A DNA stretch of 64,000 nt from positions 1 through 64,000 of the forward strand of contig NZ_PYGD01000014.1 of the NCBI RefSeq assembly GCF_003014535.1, given 5' to 3'. The notes below the pieces were generated by a model that was given only the letters and a program-made list of their open reading frames with translations, ran no database searches and was not told the origin of the DNA. Origin of the DNA: Taibaiella chishuiensis. GTDB lineage: Bacteria > Bacteroidota > Bacteroidia > Chitinophagales > Chitinophagaceae. The position numbers and the translations under genes are program-made. Positions within the stretch are counted from its first letter, which is position 1. Every line of letters starts with the position of its first letter. Positions 43,336 to 52,457 of the stretch are shown here, in pieces.

Positions 43336-43818
43336 TTATATATGCAGCAGCTCCGAAAGCGAAGCATCCTCCGCAACCTGCAACCCGCCAGTACGCAGTG
43401 TTTCGTAAAATACCGGGTATCCTGCTTTGACCAGTTCCGGCACGATATCGGTGCTGGCCTTTACAGCCTTCTTAAATTCATAATCGGCAGGCAGGATTAT
43501 GGCATCCGTTTGCCGCGCTTCCAGAAAACTGCGCATATAACTCCTGGAGGTACCGTAGTAACACTCTATCTTCAACCTATGGATCGTGGTACCGTACTTA
43601 TTACGGATCACTTCGCAGGCGGCATTAAATTCTTCAGTCATCAGTTTGCTCACATCCAGGCGCTTGGTCAGCATCAGCAAACCGGAAATAGAATGATCCG
43701 GCGTTAAACCATGCACCAGGGTTATGTTCAGCGTTGCTTCACCAAATCGGTCGACAGCAGCATGAATCAGCTTCAGGGACTTAATGGAAAAGTCGGTCGG
43801 TATGATAACATTCTTCAT
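43336..43818 (-). CDS. Universal-stress-protein-like protein
   Basis: This 160-residue cytosolic protein begins MKNVIIPTDFSIKSLKLIHA, the UspA-type first strand and helix. It lacks a clear GxxGx9GS ATP-binding motif at the end, so nucleotide binding is doubtful. The start is taken at 43818 rather than 43830 because the USP motif begins there. It lies between the two-component system and the bestrophin gene, all leftward. Confidence 0.65.
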   Translation of the reverse strand: MKNVIIPTDFSIKSLKLIHAAVDRFGEATLNITLVHGLTPDHSISGLLMLTKRLDVSKLMTEEFNAACEVIRNKYGTTIHRLKIECYYGTSRSYMRSFLEARQTDAIILPADYEFKKAVKASTDIVPELVKAGYPVFYETLRTGGLQVAEDASLSELLHI

Positions 43819-43954
43819 AAAGCAGCACAAGTTTTAGCATTAATTATCGATGTGTATAATGCAAAGGTGCGACCACACCATTAGAACGGGCTAACAGCAA
43901 TCTTAGAATGTTTTAAAAAGAAGATTAAAATCCGGTTAGAAGATTAGAACCAGA

Positions 43955-45349
43955 TTAGAAAGGCTGACTTTTGTCAATCGGGAACGAGATCTGTACTTCT
44001 GTACCCTGGTTCACGATCGAGCTCACAACCAGCTCGCCGTCGTGCAGGCGGATGATATTGCGGGCCAGGGGCAGGCCGATACCATACCCTTTTACTTCGC
44101 CGGTATTGGAGGCCCGGAAGAAGGGATCATAGATATAACGCAGTTCCTGCTCGGGAATGCCGATACCCTGGTCCTTTATGATAAGGAATAAACGCGTATT
44201 GCTGGCGGCTATAGCCACCACCACTTCCTTGTTTTCAGAATACTTGCAGGCATTGAGCATGATATTGGATAAGGCAAGCACCAGCAGGTGATCGTTGCCT
44301 TTTATCTTCAGCTTTTCATCATCCTCGGGCAACAGCGTGTAATCGATCCGGATCTTGTTGTCGGGATAAATACGGTCTACCGATTTTTTGGCCATCAGCA
44401 GCAGCTCATCGGCCCGGAGCGTCTCCTGGATCTGCCGCTTGCCGTCAAACCCGGTCTGGGCAAGGCTTAGCAGGCTCTGGATGATCGCCTTTAAGCGCTC
44501 GGCCTCTTTGAGAATGATGTTCATCGCCTCCTGGTACCGTTCGGGACTGCGTTCCTTTTGCAGCGCCAGCTCGGCCTCGCCTATAATAGAGGTCAGGGGC
44601 GTGCTCAGTTCATGGGAGGCATTACTCACGAAGTTGTTCTGCGATTCGAACGAGGTCTCCAGGCGGTCGAGCATATTGTTGAAGGTAAGCGCGAGGTCGC
44701 TTACTTCGTCGTTCTTTTTACCCGTATTCAGCCGCAGATGCAGGTTTTCGGTATTGATGTTGCGTACCTTCTGCGTCATTTTGCGGATAGGCAGGAATAC
44801 CTGTTTGGAAAAGAACCAGCCCAGCGCAAAGATCAGCAGGGTGGAACCGATAAAACCGGTAAGCAGGATGCTGCGCAGGTTGGTGAGCTGCCGTTTAATA
44901 TATTCGTTGCGTGCCGATACGACTACGATAATACTCTTGCCGTTTTGCCGGTGCAGGATACCGGCATAATACACATCACCTTTATGGTATACGGCCTGCT
45001 GGTTATTGAAGATATCGCGGTAAAAGGATTCGGGCAGTTTTACCGAGTCCATGATGTTGCGGCTGCCGGTGCCCGGGGTTATTACTTTAAAGTACTCTTT
45101 TTCGTTGGGCAGCTTTTCGAGGTATTCGTTGCGCAGGTCCTTGATCAGGTCGCTGGTACCTGCACTTTGCGGAAAGTTTTGCTGGGCCACCATTACGGCC
45201 CGTATATCGAGCCTTTTATAGAAATCCTGCGACGACATCCGTTCGGCAAAAAAATAAACCAGCACACTCAGCAGCAGGATCGTAGCGGCGGTCAGCCCCG
45301 TATACAGGAGCGTGATCTTTAACTGCGTTCTGATCCTTTGCGGCTGCAT
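43955..45349 (-). CDS. Sensor histidine kinase
   Basis: This is a 464-residue membrane kinase of the EnvZ/OmpR class. Two membrane helices (about 12-35 and 160-182) frame a periplasmic sensor domain of about 120 residues. A HAMP linker follows, then the phosphoacceptor His246 in NNFVSNASHELSTPLTSIIG, and the ATP-binding boxes NIMLNACKYSEN, DQGIGIPEQEL and GYGIGLPLARNI. It starts one base after the response-regulator stop, in the same operon. The stimulus is unknown. Confidence 0.95.
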   Translation of the reverse strand: MQPQRIRTQLKITLLYTGLTAATILLLSVLVYFFAERMSSQDFYKRLDIRAVMVAQQNFPQSAGTSDLIKDLRNEYLEKLPNEKEYFKVITPGTGSRNIMDSVKLPESFYRDIFNNQQAVYHKGDVYYAGILHRQNGKSIIVVVSARNEYIKRQLTNLRSILLTGFIGSTLLIFALGWFFSKQVFLPIRKMTQKVRNINTENLHLRLNTGKKNDEVSDLALTFNNMLDRLETSFESQNNFVSNASHELSTPLTSIIGEAELALQKERSPERYQEAMNIILKEAERLKAIIQSLLSLAQTGFDGKRQIQETLRADELLLMAKKSVDRIYPDNKIRIDYTLLPEDDEKLKIKGNDHLLVLALSNIMLNACKYSENKEVVVAIAASNTRLFLIIKDQGIGIPEQELRYIYDPFFRASNTGEVKGYGIGLPLARNIIRLHDGELVVSSIVNQGTEVQISFPIDKSQPF

Positions 45350-45350
45350 A

Positions 45351-46040
45351 TCAGGCTACTTTTAATACATATCCCATACCGACTACGGTATGGATCAGTT
45401 TAGGGTCAAAATCTTTATCGGCTTTTTTGCGCAGGTAATTGATGTACACGTCCACTACATTGGTGCTCATGTTAAAGTCCACGCCCCATACATATTCGAG
45501 TATGTCCATGCGCGACAGCACACGGCCTTTGTTGCGCAGCAGGTACTCCAGCAGGCGGAACTCCGTGGCTGTAAGCTGCAGCGCGCCACCTGCGCGTGTT
45601 ACCGCTTTGGTATCCAGGTTGAGCTGCAGGTCGGCCAGCGACAGCACCTTATCCTGCTGAAAATCGGCATCACTGTCGAGGTTCCTGCGGAAGAGCGTAC
45701 GCATACGCGCCAGTAGCTCGGCGAAGTTAAAGGGCTTTACCAGGTAATCGTCGGCGCCGCTATCCAGGCCCGATACGATGTTTTCGGTAGAGCCCAGCGC
45801 GGTAAGCATCAGTATGGGCGTGGTTACCTTTTGCTGCCTGAGTTTGCGGCATATATCTATGCCGTTCATACCCGGCAGCATGATATCGATGATCATGAGG
45901 TCGAAGGTATGATTGCCTGCCATCTCATAACCGGAAACCCCATCCATGGCTACAGAAATGTCGTAGCCCTCTTCCTCCAGCCCTCTTTTCAGAAGATTGA
46001 CCACGTTGGCTTCATCTTCGATCAACAGTATTTTCTTCAT
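45351..46040 (-). CDS. OmpR/PhoB-family response regulator
   Basis: This 229-residue protein has a receiver domain (phosphoacceptor Asp52 in LMIIDIMLPGMNG, conserved Lys in DDYLVKPFNFAEL) and a C-terminal winged-helix DNA-binding domain (LTATEFRLLEYLLRNKGRVL, then YINYLRKKAD). It is the first gene of the pair with the kinase. Targets are unknown; the nearby bestrophin/permease genes are candidates by position only. Confidence 0.95.
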   Translation of the reverse strand: MKKILLIEDEANVVNLLKRGLEEEGYDISVAMDGVSGYEMAGNHTFDLMIIDIMLPGMNGIDICRKLRQQKVTTPILMLTALGSTENIVSGLDSGADDYLVKPFNFAELLARMRTLFRRNLDSDADFQQDKVLSLADLQLNLDTKAVTRAGGALQLTATEFRLLEYLLRNKGRVLSRMDILEYVWGVDFNMSTNVVDVYINYLRKKADKDFDPKLIHTVVGMGYVLKVA

Positions 46041-46096
46041 GGTTCTTTCGGTCTTTGTCTTTCAGGTTTAGCCGGAGGGTTCGCAGAAGCCGCGTT

Positions 46097-47269
46097 TTAG
46101 CTTACTTCCACGATCAGGAACTTAAGGTATTGGGTATTGGGCACATTCCAGAGAATAGGATGGTCGGCCGCCTGGGTCTGCCAGCTTACCTGGCGTATAG
46201 TTTTACGGGCATCTTTAGCCGCCATTTCGATGATCTGCAGGAACAGCTCGGGTGGTACCAGGTTGGTACAGGAGGCCGTAACCAGGAATCCGCCGGGTTT
46301 CAGCAGTTTCATCCCCCTCAGGTTAATCTCTTTATACCCCGTAACGGCTTTCTGTATGTTTTCCCTGCTTTTGGTAAAGGCCGGCGGATCGAGGATGACC
46401 GTATCATAACGGCGGCCTTCTTTTACCCATTGCTTCAGTACATCAAAAGCATTTACATTTTCAAATTTACAGATATCCTGGAAGCCGTTCAGTTCGGCAT
46501 TGCGGCGCGCCGTATTGATGGCGAAGTCGGAAATATCGAGCCCGAGCACGCTTTTAGCGCCGTATTTGGCCGCATGCATCGAGAAGGTACCGGTATAACA
46601 AAAGGCTTCGAGCACGTCTGCACCCTCTACCACCTGGCCGATACAACGGCGATTGTCCTGCTGATCGAGGAAATAACCGGTCTTTTGGCCGTTCTCGATA
46701 TCGACATGGAACTTAAGTCCATTTTCATTGATGATGATATTGGTGTCGAAAGGCGCGCTGAGAAAGCCTTTCTGCTGCTTCATACCTTCCAGTTCCCGCA
46801 CGGGCACATCGTTGCGTTCGTAGATGCCTTTGGGGTTAAAGGTCACTTCGAGCGCCTTTATGATCGCATCTTTCCAACGTTCCATACCCAGCGAAAGGGT
46901 CTGGATCACCAGGTAGTCATTAAATTTATCGATAATAAGCGCTGGCAATTCGTCGGCTTCCCCAAAAATAAGGCGGCAGTTTTCTACATATCCCAGTTTT
47001 TGCCGGTACTTCCATGCTTTCTGGATACGGTTCAGGAAAAAGGCGTCGTTGATCTCTTCCTGCTGGTTGCGGGTAAGCAACCGTACTTTGATCTGTGATG
47101 CGGGGTTGATATAGCCCCTGCCTACAAAGGAGCCGTTGGAGGAGAACACGTCTACAATATCTCCGGGCTCATATGCCCCGTCTTCATCACCTATTTCATT
47201 ACCAAAAATCCAGGGATGTCCATCTGCGATACGGGAACTTATTTTTTTTCTTAAAAAGATTTTCGCCAT
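46097..47269 (-). CDS. Class I SAM-dependent 23S rRNA methyltransferase, RlmI-like
   Basis: This 390-residue enzyme has an N-terminal PUA-like domain (ISSRIADGHPWIFGNEIGDE) and a Rossmann methyltransferase domain with DVLEAFCYTGTFSMHAA, VLGLDISDFAINTARRNAEL and the catalytic-type motif DTVILDPPAFTKSRENI. This is the RlmI/RlmK family, which makes 5-methylcytosine in 23S rRNA. A TATCTTTG box lies 4 nt before the ATG. Confidence 0.9.
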   Translation of the reverse strand: MAKIFLRKKISSRIADGHPWIFGNEIGDEDGAYEPGDIVDVFSSNGSFVGRGYINPASQIKVRLLTRNQQEEINDAFFLNRIQKAWKYRQKLGYVENCRLIFGEADELPALIIDKFNDYLVIQTLSLGMERWKDAIIKALEVTFNPKGIYERNDVPVRELEGMKQQKGFLSAPFDTNIIINENGLKFHVDIENGQKTGYFLDQQDNRRCIGQVVEGADVLEAFCYTGTFSMHAAKYGAKSVLGLDISDFAINTARRNAELNGFQDICKFENVNAFDVLKQWVKEGRRYDTVILDPPAFTKSRENIQKAVTGYKEINLRGMKLLKPGGFLVTASCTNLVPPELFLQIIEMAAKDARKTIRQVSWQTQAADHPILWNVPNTQYLKFLIVEVS

Positions 47270-47273
47270 CGTA

Positions 47274-47281
47274 CAAAGATA
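47274..47281 (-). promoter_or_regulatory. -7 promoter box, leaderless layout
   Basis: TATCTTTG on the minus strand, then 4 nt, then the ATG at 47269. Same spacing as at 8435, 39586, 48018 and 53270. Confidence 0.55.
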
Positions 47282-47305
47282 ACGCTTCGCCCGCCAAGAA
47301 AAAAA

Positions 47306-47344
47306 AGCGATTGCAAAATGGGCTGTAAACCAGTTGCAATCGCT
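47306..47344 (-). terminator. Terminator of the YiiX-like hydrolase gene
   Basis: An 11-bp stem (47306-47316 with 47334-47344, 17-nt loop) is followed on the minus strand by a T run. It lies 33 nt past the stop at 47378. Confidence 0.8.
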
Positions 47345-47377
47345 ATTTCGCCTGACCCGTTTTACCGGCTGGCCGGC

Positions 47378-48013
47378 TTAGAATCCACCAACAATTTCAA
47401 TTTTCGGCGAGCGGGACAGCCCCCCGGGGTTGCAGCCCGGTTCGCCTTCCGGGATATCCCGGCCCAGCTTTTTATAATAGCTGACCCATACCGGGTAATA
47501 GTCCGGTTTGCCGGGTTGCTTAAAGGTCATGGGTTGCAATTCGAAAAAAGGCCGTTCCTTATTGGCATATTTATAAGCATCGTATACCAATTCGGAACAA
47601 TAATATTTGCCGTTGCCATAGATAAAGTCGTCGTCGTAGGGCGCGCCTACCTGTTTCAGGGCAAAAACGATCGCTTCAGCCGGCAACGCCGCGTATTGCT
47701 GTTGTACCCTGCCGATATAGATCTTATTGGCATTGCGTTTGCGGAAGTCATCCAGGGATACGATCCGTACACCCGGCCCCATCGCTTCGATCACGCGTAC
47801 GGTATCGCCGCTCAGCGCGACCAGGCCGACATGCGAAAACCGCTTACCATCGAAGCCCTGCGTTACTTCTTCGATTGCATTGCACATATCGCCGCAATCG
47901 AGATCCTGGAACAGGAGATCGCCGGTTTGCAGGGCAAAGGGCAGGCGCTGCTGCGCCGGAGCCTTCGAAGCGGACAAAAGCAGGGCTATGCCGATTAAGA
48001 TCTGTTTTATCAT
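47378..48013 (-). CDS. YiiX/YebB-like NlpC/P60-type cysteine hydrolase
   Basis: This 211-residue exported protein has a signal peptide (LLLSASKAPAQ). Its fold family is permuted papain-like NlpC/P60. The catalytic His is probably in RFSHVGLVALSGDTVRVIEA, and the Cys in GNGKYYCSELVYDAYKYAN, preceded by QTGDLLFQDLDCG. Substrates of YiiX-like proteins are lipids or peptide bonds and are not clear. The start at 48013 follows a TATCTTCG box by 4 nt, so the upstream codon at 48037 is rejected. Confidence 0.82.
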   Translation of the reverse strand: MIKQILIGIALLLSASKAPAQQRLPFALQTGDLLFQDLDCGDMCNAIEEVTQGFDGKRFSHVGLVALSGDTVRVIEAMGPGVRIVSLDDFRKRNANKIYIGRVQQQYAALPAEAIVFALKQVGAPYDDDFIYGNGKYYCSELVYDAYKYANKERPFFELQPMTFKQPGKPDYYPVWVSYYKKLGRDIPEGEPGCNPGGLSRSPKIEIVGGF

Positions 48014-48017
48014 AACG

Positions 48018-48025
48018 CGAAGATA
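48018..48025 (-). promoter_or_regulatory. -7 promoter box, leaderless layout
   Basis: TATCTTCG on the minus strand, then 4 nt, then the ATG at 48013. It decides the start codon of the YiiX-like gene. Confidence 0.5.
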
Positions 48026-48041
48026 CGGAAGGTGCAACCGA

Positions 48042-48641
48042 TTATTTACTTTCCTTAAGCACCATATCTATCGTAATAGCAGTCGATACCATAATCATCT
48101 TACGGGTATCTTCGGCCACTTCTTCATTGATCGATACAATATATTTATCTGCCGTGGTAAAAGCTTCTTTCAGGATGCCGTTCCATTTTTTTGTAATGGT
48201 GCCCACGGGCATTTCCCGGGCGTCTTTGATGGTAAAATTCCAGCCTTTCCAGTCGCCGGTGATCTCGGCTACCTGCATCTCGTGCACATCAAATATGCGA
48301 AAAGTGGGTTTAAAGAATTTGAACTTCTGTACAATAGAGCCCAGCGGCATGCCCTTGCTATCGGTCAGTACGATCTTCGACATCCAGAAGGTCCAGCCGC
48401 GCCTGATCGTTACAAGCGGGTTGTCGCCCATATCTTTAATCTCGAGCGTAAACGGCAACATGGCCTTGTTCAGGATCATGCGCAGCACCTTATGCCAACC
48501 GGGCACCTGTTGCTGGATCATACCGATCTGTTCGCCATGTTCGTTGAACACTTTATAGGCATTGGAGAATTTGAAAAAGCCAACTTTTTCGTCGATAAAG
48601 TAGTTATTCGTTTCAAAGAAATCAGGGAATAAAACAGACAT
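48042..48641 (-). CDS. Phospholipid-scramblase/LURP-one-like protein
   Basis: This 199-residue cytosolic protein is of the tubby-like scramblase-related fold. Repeated beta strands with short basic turns are seen, e.g. LVTIRRGWTFWMSKIVLTDS, GSIVQKFKFFKPTFRIFDVH, and AREMPVGTITKKWNGILKEA. Bacterial members have no proven lipid-scrambling activity. A TAGCTTTG box at 48669-48676 drives it, diverging from the glycosyltransferase promoter. Confidence 0.75.
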   Translation of the reverse strand: MSVLFPDFFETNNYFIDEKVGFFKFSNAYKVFNEHGEQIGMIQQQVPGWHKVLRMILNKAMLPFTLEIKDMGDNPLVTIRRGWTFWMSKIVLTDSKGMPLGSIVQKFKFFKPTFRIFDVHEMQVAEITGDWKGWNFTIKDAREMPVGTITKKWNGILKEAFTTADKYIVSINEEVAEDTRKMIMVSTAITIDMVLKESK

Positions 48642-48668
48642 GATTATAAGGTGTTAAAATTTATGCGG

Positions 48669-48676
48669 CAAAGCTA
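48669..48676 (-). promoter_or_regulatory. -7 box of the scramblase-like gene
   Basis: TAGCTTTG on the minus strand, 27 nt upstream of the ATG at 48641. Confidence 0.45.
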
Positions 48677-48704
48677 CATTGCGACGGCGCTTAGAAAATG
48701 TTAA

Positions 48705-48712
48705 TATCTTTG
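48705..48712 (+). promoter_or_regulatory. -7 box of the glycosyltransferase gene
   Basis: TATCTTTG, followed by GCATTG, 68 nt upstream of the ATG at 48781. The divergent scramblase-like promoter lies 29 nt away. Confidence 0.5.
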
Positions 48713-48780
48713 CATTGAGAACAGTGTAGTGCGTGTTTAAGAATTGTGATGTTAAAAATTACCATTCAAAAATCGAACCT

Positions 48781-49629
48781 ATGAAAGCCTCTGTCATTAT
48801 CTCCACCTATAAACGGACAGACAATCTCTCCCTTATCCTGCAAGCCCTGGACCGGCAAACCTGCAATAATTTTGAAGTCATTATTTCCGAGGACGACCAT
48901 AACCCGGAAATGGCTTTTTATATTTCCGTAGCACAAAAGCGCCATGCCTTCCCTATTGTTCACCTGAGCCAGGATGCCGATGAAGGCTTCCGCAAAAACC
49001 AGATGCTCAACAGGAGTATTGCCGCAGCAAAAGGCGTACTGCTTATTTTCCTGGACGGCGACTGTATTCCGCATCCCAGTCTTGTAGAAGAATACATCCG
49101 GCACGGGACCTCCCACCGCATCATGACCGGAAGGCGCGTGATGCTGCACCAGCGCATTACCCAGCGGCTGTACCGGTATAACTCGCTGCAACCTTTATCG
49201 CTGTTGCGTATTATTGCTGCGGGCAGCAGCCATATTGAAGAAGGATTGTACCTGCCCTTTATGCCCAGGACCAAAGCCAAAGGAATACTCGGCTGCAACT
49301 GGGGTGTAATGAAGGAGCGCCTGCTCGAGATCAACGGCTTTGACGAAGATTACCAGCAGGCCGCTTACGGGGAAGACCTGGATATCGAATGGCGCCTGTT
49401 GCAAACCGGCTGTCACCTGTTTTCCATGAAATTCCGGGCAATCGTTTATCACCTCGATCATGCCGCCAATTACGGACAGGAAGAGCTGAAGCAGTCGCAA
49501 CGCCTCTGGGAACAGAAACGGAAAGCCAATATTGTAGCCTGTATTAACGGCCTGGTTAAAACAGTGGTGCAGGCGCCGCGTAAATACCCGGGCGCCCTGC
49601 CCTTACCGCCCGTTGCCCAGGCGCTCTAA
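48781..49629 (+). CDS. Family 2 glycosyltransferase
   Basis: This is a 282-residue cytosolic GT-A-fold enzyme. The start MKASVIISTYKRTDNLSLIL is the nucleotide-sugar-binding strand. VLLIFLDGDCIPHPSLVEEY carries the DxD-type motif, and the acceptor-side GFDEDYQQAAYGEDLDIEWR follows. Such enzymes build surface polysaccharides; donor and acceptor are unknown. Its last 27 nt overlap the convergent UbiD-family gene. The open frame from a GTG at 48733 is rejected because it gives no conserved residues. Confidence 0.88.
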   Translation: MKASVIISTYKRTDNLSLILQALDRQTCNNFEVIISEDDHNPEMAFYISVAQKRHAFPIVHLSQDADEGFRKNQMLNRSIAAAKGVLLIFLDGDCIPHPSLVEEYIRHGTSHRIMTGRRVMLHQRITQRLYRYNSLQPLSLLRIIAAGSSHIEEGLYLPFMPRTKAKGILGCNWGVMKERLLEINGFDEDYQQAAYGEDLDIEWRLLQTGCHLFSMKFRAIVYHLDHAANYGQEELKQSQRLWEQKRKANIVACINGLVKTVVQAPRKYPGALPLPPVAQAL

Positions 49630-51441
49630 ACTACCGCCTTTTTCAAACAAACGGTCTACACGCTGCTCTACTTCCGGATCGGGAATAAGCGGCGGCGCAT
49701 GATGCGGTTTGGTACGCGCATCGATCAGCAAAGGTCCCCTGCAACCCCAGTGTTTATGCTGTATAAAGCTGTCGACCCCGTAGATATCGTGCGAGGGATT
49801 ACAGCGGGTAAAGGTGGCCCATAAAAAGTTATTGACCGTTGCCGCCATAAAAGCACTGTCGTCGCAAACAACCAGGAAGGGCAAGCCTTTCAGGGCGTTG
49901 GCATCAGCCAGCAGGCGGTCGCTGATTTGCTGCATTTCCGCAGCAGCTTTTTCATAATTTTCGAAAGCAGGCGCCGTTACTGCTACTACACCGGGCATTA
50001 CCAGGTGGGCTGCACGGAAAACACCCGGGGCGGTAAGCACAGCAGGTACGGCTGTATCCAGTTGCCGTAAGGGTTCGCCATAAGCTGCAAATACGACCTT
50101 ACTGCCCGAGTTCAGCCCGGTACCGGAATAATCGAGGGTATCGATCGTGGTATTGGTATGGAAATGGATATCCCTGCGCAGGTCGATCCGCTCCAGGACG
50201 TAGCGTAGAAATGCTGCTTCGTCGTGTGTACTTAAAGACTCACCGGCGGTTATGAACAGGAATTTGGCCAGGCTCAGCTGCCCGGTACCCAATATACGGT
50301 TGGCCTGGGTCAGGATCTCAGCAGGTTGCCGTGTTTGCAGGTAAGGCGTATAGCGTTCGCTACCGATAGCAAACAGCAGGGGATGCACCCCGGCCGCATC
50401 TACCGCATGCACTTCCTGCACCCCTGGTATTTCCTGGCGTATAGCGTCGCCGGTAAGCTCGTGGATCAATGCGCCAAAAGCCGTATCCTCCTGCGGGGGA
50501 CGGCCAACAACCGTAAAGTTCCAGATGGCATTTTTACGGGCATATACCTTGTTTACCTTCATCAAGGGGAAGGGATGCGTAAGGCTGTAATAACCCAAGT
50601 GATCGCCAAAGGGCCCCTCGGGCTTGTTTTCGTTGGGCAATACCTCGCCGGTAATAATAAAATCAGCATCGTGACTGATGCAGAAACCTTCTTCATAACT
50701 ATACCGGAAGCGCCTTCCGGCCAACAGGCCGGCGAAGGTAAGCTCACTAAGCCCTTCGGGCAATGGCATTACGGCTGCAAGGGTATGGGCAGGATGCCCC
50801 CCAACAAAACAGCTGACCTTAAGCGGTATACCTTTCTTATTGGCTTTGGCCTGGTGGATACCGATGCCCCGGTGTATCTGGTAATGCAGGCCTACCTCCT
50901 TATCAGTTACGTAATCGTTACCGGTAAGCTGTATGCGATACATACCCAGGTTGGCATTCATAATACCAGGTTTGTCGGCGTCTTCGGTATATACCAGCGG
51001 CAGCGTTACAAAAGCGCCGCCATCCATAGGCCAGTGTTTGATGAGCGGCAGGTCGGAGATACGGATCTCCTCGAAGCCTGAAGGTAAGCCGGAACGCTTC
51101 AGCGGCAAGGCTTTCAAGGCGGCCAGACCGGTACCGATATGGCGGAAAGGTTTTTTGAGCGCGCTTATAGGATCGTTACGCAATGCGATAATCTCTTCCA
51201 CAGCTTTCCAGGTATCCCTGAAAATAAAACGGCTGCGTTCGGTGGTGCCGAATATATTGGATGCAGCCCGGAAGCGGGAGCCCTTTACCTTTTCGAACAG
51301 CAGGGCCGGCCCCTTCATGGCATGAACGCGTAAATGGATCGCGGCCATTTCGAGGTGCGGATCTACTTCTTCCTTAATCCGGATCAGGTGTCCATGCTTT
51401 TCAAGATCGTTCAGGCATTCTTCCAGGTTGCGATACATCAT
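49603..51441 (-). CDS. UbiD-family decarboxylase (menaquinone-type)
   Basis: This is a 612-residue prenylated-FMN-dependent non-oxidative decarboxylase. Recognisable parts are the N-terminal LEECLNDLEKHGHLIRIKEE, GPALLFEKVKGS, the middle GLHYQIHRGIGIHQAKAN, and KPEGPFGDHLGYYSLTHPFP (the EGPFGDH active-site segment). The C-terminal extension with NKWGCRGP-like text (HKHWGCRGPLLIDARTK) fits the long Bacteroidota form annotated in menaquinone synthesis. No other menaquinone gene is adjacent. Two ATG codons (51441, 51438) are possible starts. Confidence 0.88.
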   Translation of the reverse strand: MMYRNLEECLNDLEKHGHLIRIKEEVDPHLEMAAIHLRVHAMKGPALLFEKVKGSRFRAASNIFGTTERSRFIFRDTWKAVEEIIALRNDPISALKKPFRHIGTGLAALKALPLKRSGLPSGFEEIRISDLPLIKHWPMDGGAFVTLPLVYTEDADKPGIMNANLGMYRIQLTGNDYVTDKEVGLHYQIHRGIGIHQAKANKKGIPLKVSCFVGGHPAHTLAAVMPLPEGLSELTFAGLLAGRRFRYSYEEGFCISHDADFIITGEVLPNENKPEGPFGDHLGYYSLTHPFPLMKVNKVYARKNAIWNFTVVGRPPQEDTAFGALIHELTGDAIRQEIPGVQEVHAVDAAGVHPLLFAIGSERYTPYLQTRQPAEILTQANRILGTGQLSLAKFLFITAGESLSTHDEAAFLRYVLERIDLRRDIHFHTNTTIDTLDYSGTGLNSGSKVVFAAYGEPLRQLDTAVPAVLTAPGVFRAAHLVMPGVVAVTAPAFENYEKAAAEMQQISDRLLADANALKGLPFLVVCDDSAFMAATVNNFLWATFTRCNPSHDIYGVDSFIQHKHWGCRGPLLIDARTKPHHAPPLIPDPEVEQRVDRLFEKGGSLERLGNGR

Positions 51442-51498
51442 TTCAAGAGGTTGGCAGGTAATTGACCGGTGGGTATAACCGGCTTCGGGATGCTTTGT

Positions 51499-52386
51499 TT
51501 ATTTTATTGCGGATACGGTATAACCGGCCTTGCGCAACAGGCTGATTACACCCTGGTCGCCCCAGAGATGGCCCGCGCCCACGGCTACAAAGGTAGATTG
51601 CGCTTTGCACAGGCGCGTTATAACCGGTATCCATTTCCGGTTGCGGTCAAACAACAGGGTATTCAGGTCTTCTTTATAATCGGGCGAAGCGATAATAAGC
51701 TCGTAAAGTGCCGGCAAATCCTGCTGTTTATAAGCAGCGATCATATCGGCAAATTGTGTTTTCATCTCGTCCATTTCCCGGGTTACCTTAAGCAGCATAT
51801 GCGCCGCGCTATCGGCATTTATTTTGCTGATCACATCGATCTGGTCCTGCGCCGCTTCAAGACCCACGATCTCTTTACCACTGCTGGACACCGCTTTCAT
51901 AATATTGCCTTCATAAGAATCGGGCGTACTGCAGTCTACAGATCTGGAAGCCAGCATACTCATTACGGCAAAAGGCTTCAGGGTCTGCAGCATATCTATC
52001 GACATACCGGCATTTTTGTTTACCGCGGCTTTCAGCTCGTTGTATTCTGCTTCGGTATAAAAATCTTTGAGGGTTTTGCCGGGAGGCAACATCATGCCCA
52101 TGGCTACCTGCATCGATAACTGCGGATCGTCCATATCCAGTTCGAAGGCTACTTTCCGGGACTGGTCGAGCGCACGCTGCATGGCCGGTGTCCAGAGGTA
52201 ATCATCCGGGCAGATCATGTGTATCGTACCAAACAGGTAGGAAGGTGATTTCAATCCTTTGCCGCTTATTTTCCAGAGCAGGGAATGGTCGCCCGCAGGG
52301 ATATTTTCAGGCGCTTTGCGGTTTTGCGCCCGGCCCGCGGTCCAGCCCAGCAGCAAAGCGCCGCAGAAGGCAAAAATCTTTTTCAT
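51499..52386 (-). CDS. TraB/GumN-family protein
   Basis: This 295-residue exported protein has a signal peptide (MKKIFAFCGALLLGWTAGRA). The family order is seen: LLWKISGKGLKSPSYLFGTI then HMICPDD (first His motif), KVAFELDMDD (Glu), and VAVGAGHLWGDQGVISLLRK (GxGHLxG motif). This is the GumN/TraB group, proposed metal-dependent hydrolases related to Tiki. Upstream in-frame ATGs at 52392 and 52407 are possible but give a less regular signal. It is 57 bp downstream-facing toward the UbiD-family gene. Confidence 0.88.
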   Translation of the reverse strand: MKKIFAFCGALLLGWTAGRAQNRKAPENIPAGDHSLLWKISGKGLKSPSYLFGTIHMICPDDYLWTPAMQRALDQSRKVAFELDMDDPQLSMQVAMGMMLPPGKTLKDFYTEAEYNELKAAVNKNAGMSIDMLQTLKPFAVMSMLASRSVDCSTPDSYEGNIMKAVSSSGKEIVGLEAAQDQIDVISKINADSAAHMLLKVTREMDEMKTQFADMIAAYKQQDLPALYELIIASPDYKEDLNTLLFDRNRKWIPVITRLCKAQSTFVAVGAGHLWGDQGVISLLRKAGYTVSAIK

Positions 52387-52457
52387 CGGCATTCGTTTCC
52401 ATAACATAACAATCCGGTATTGCAGTAAAACATTGCAAATTACCTAAAAAGAGGATA

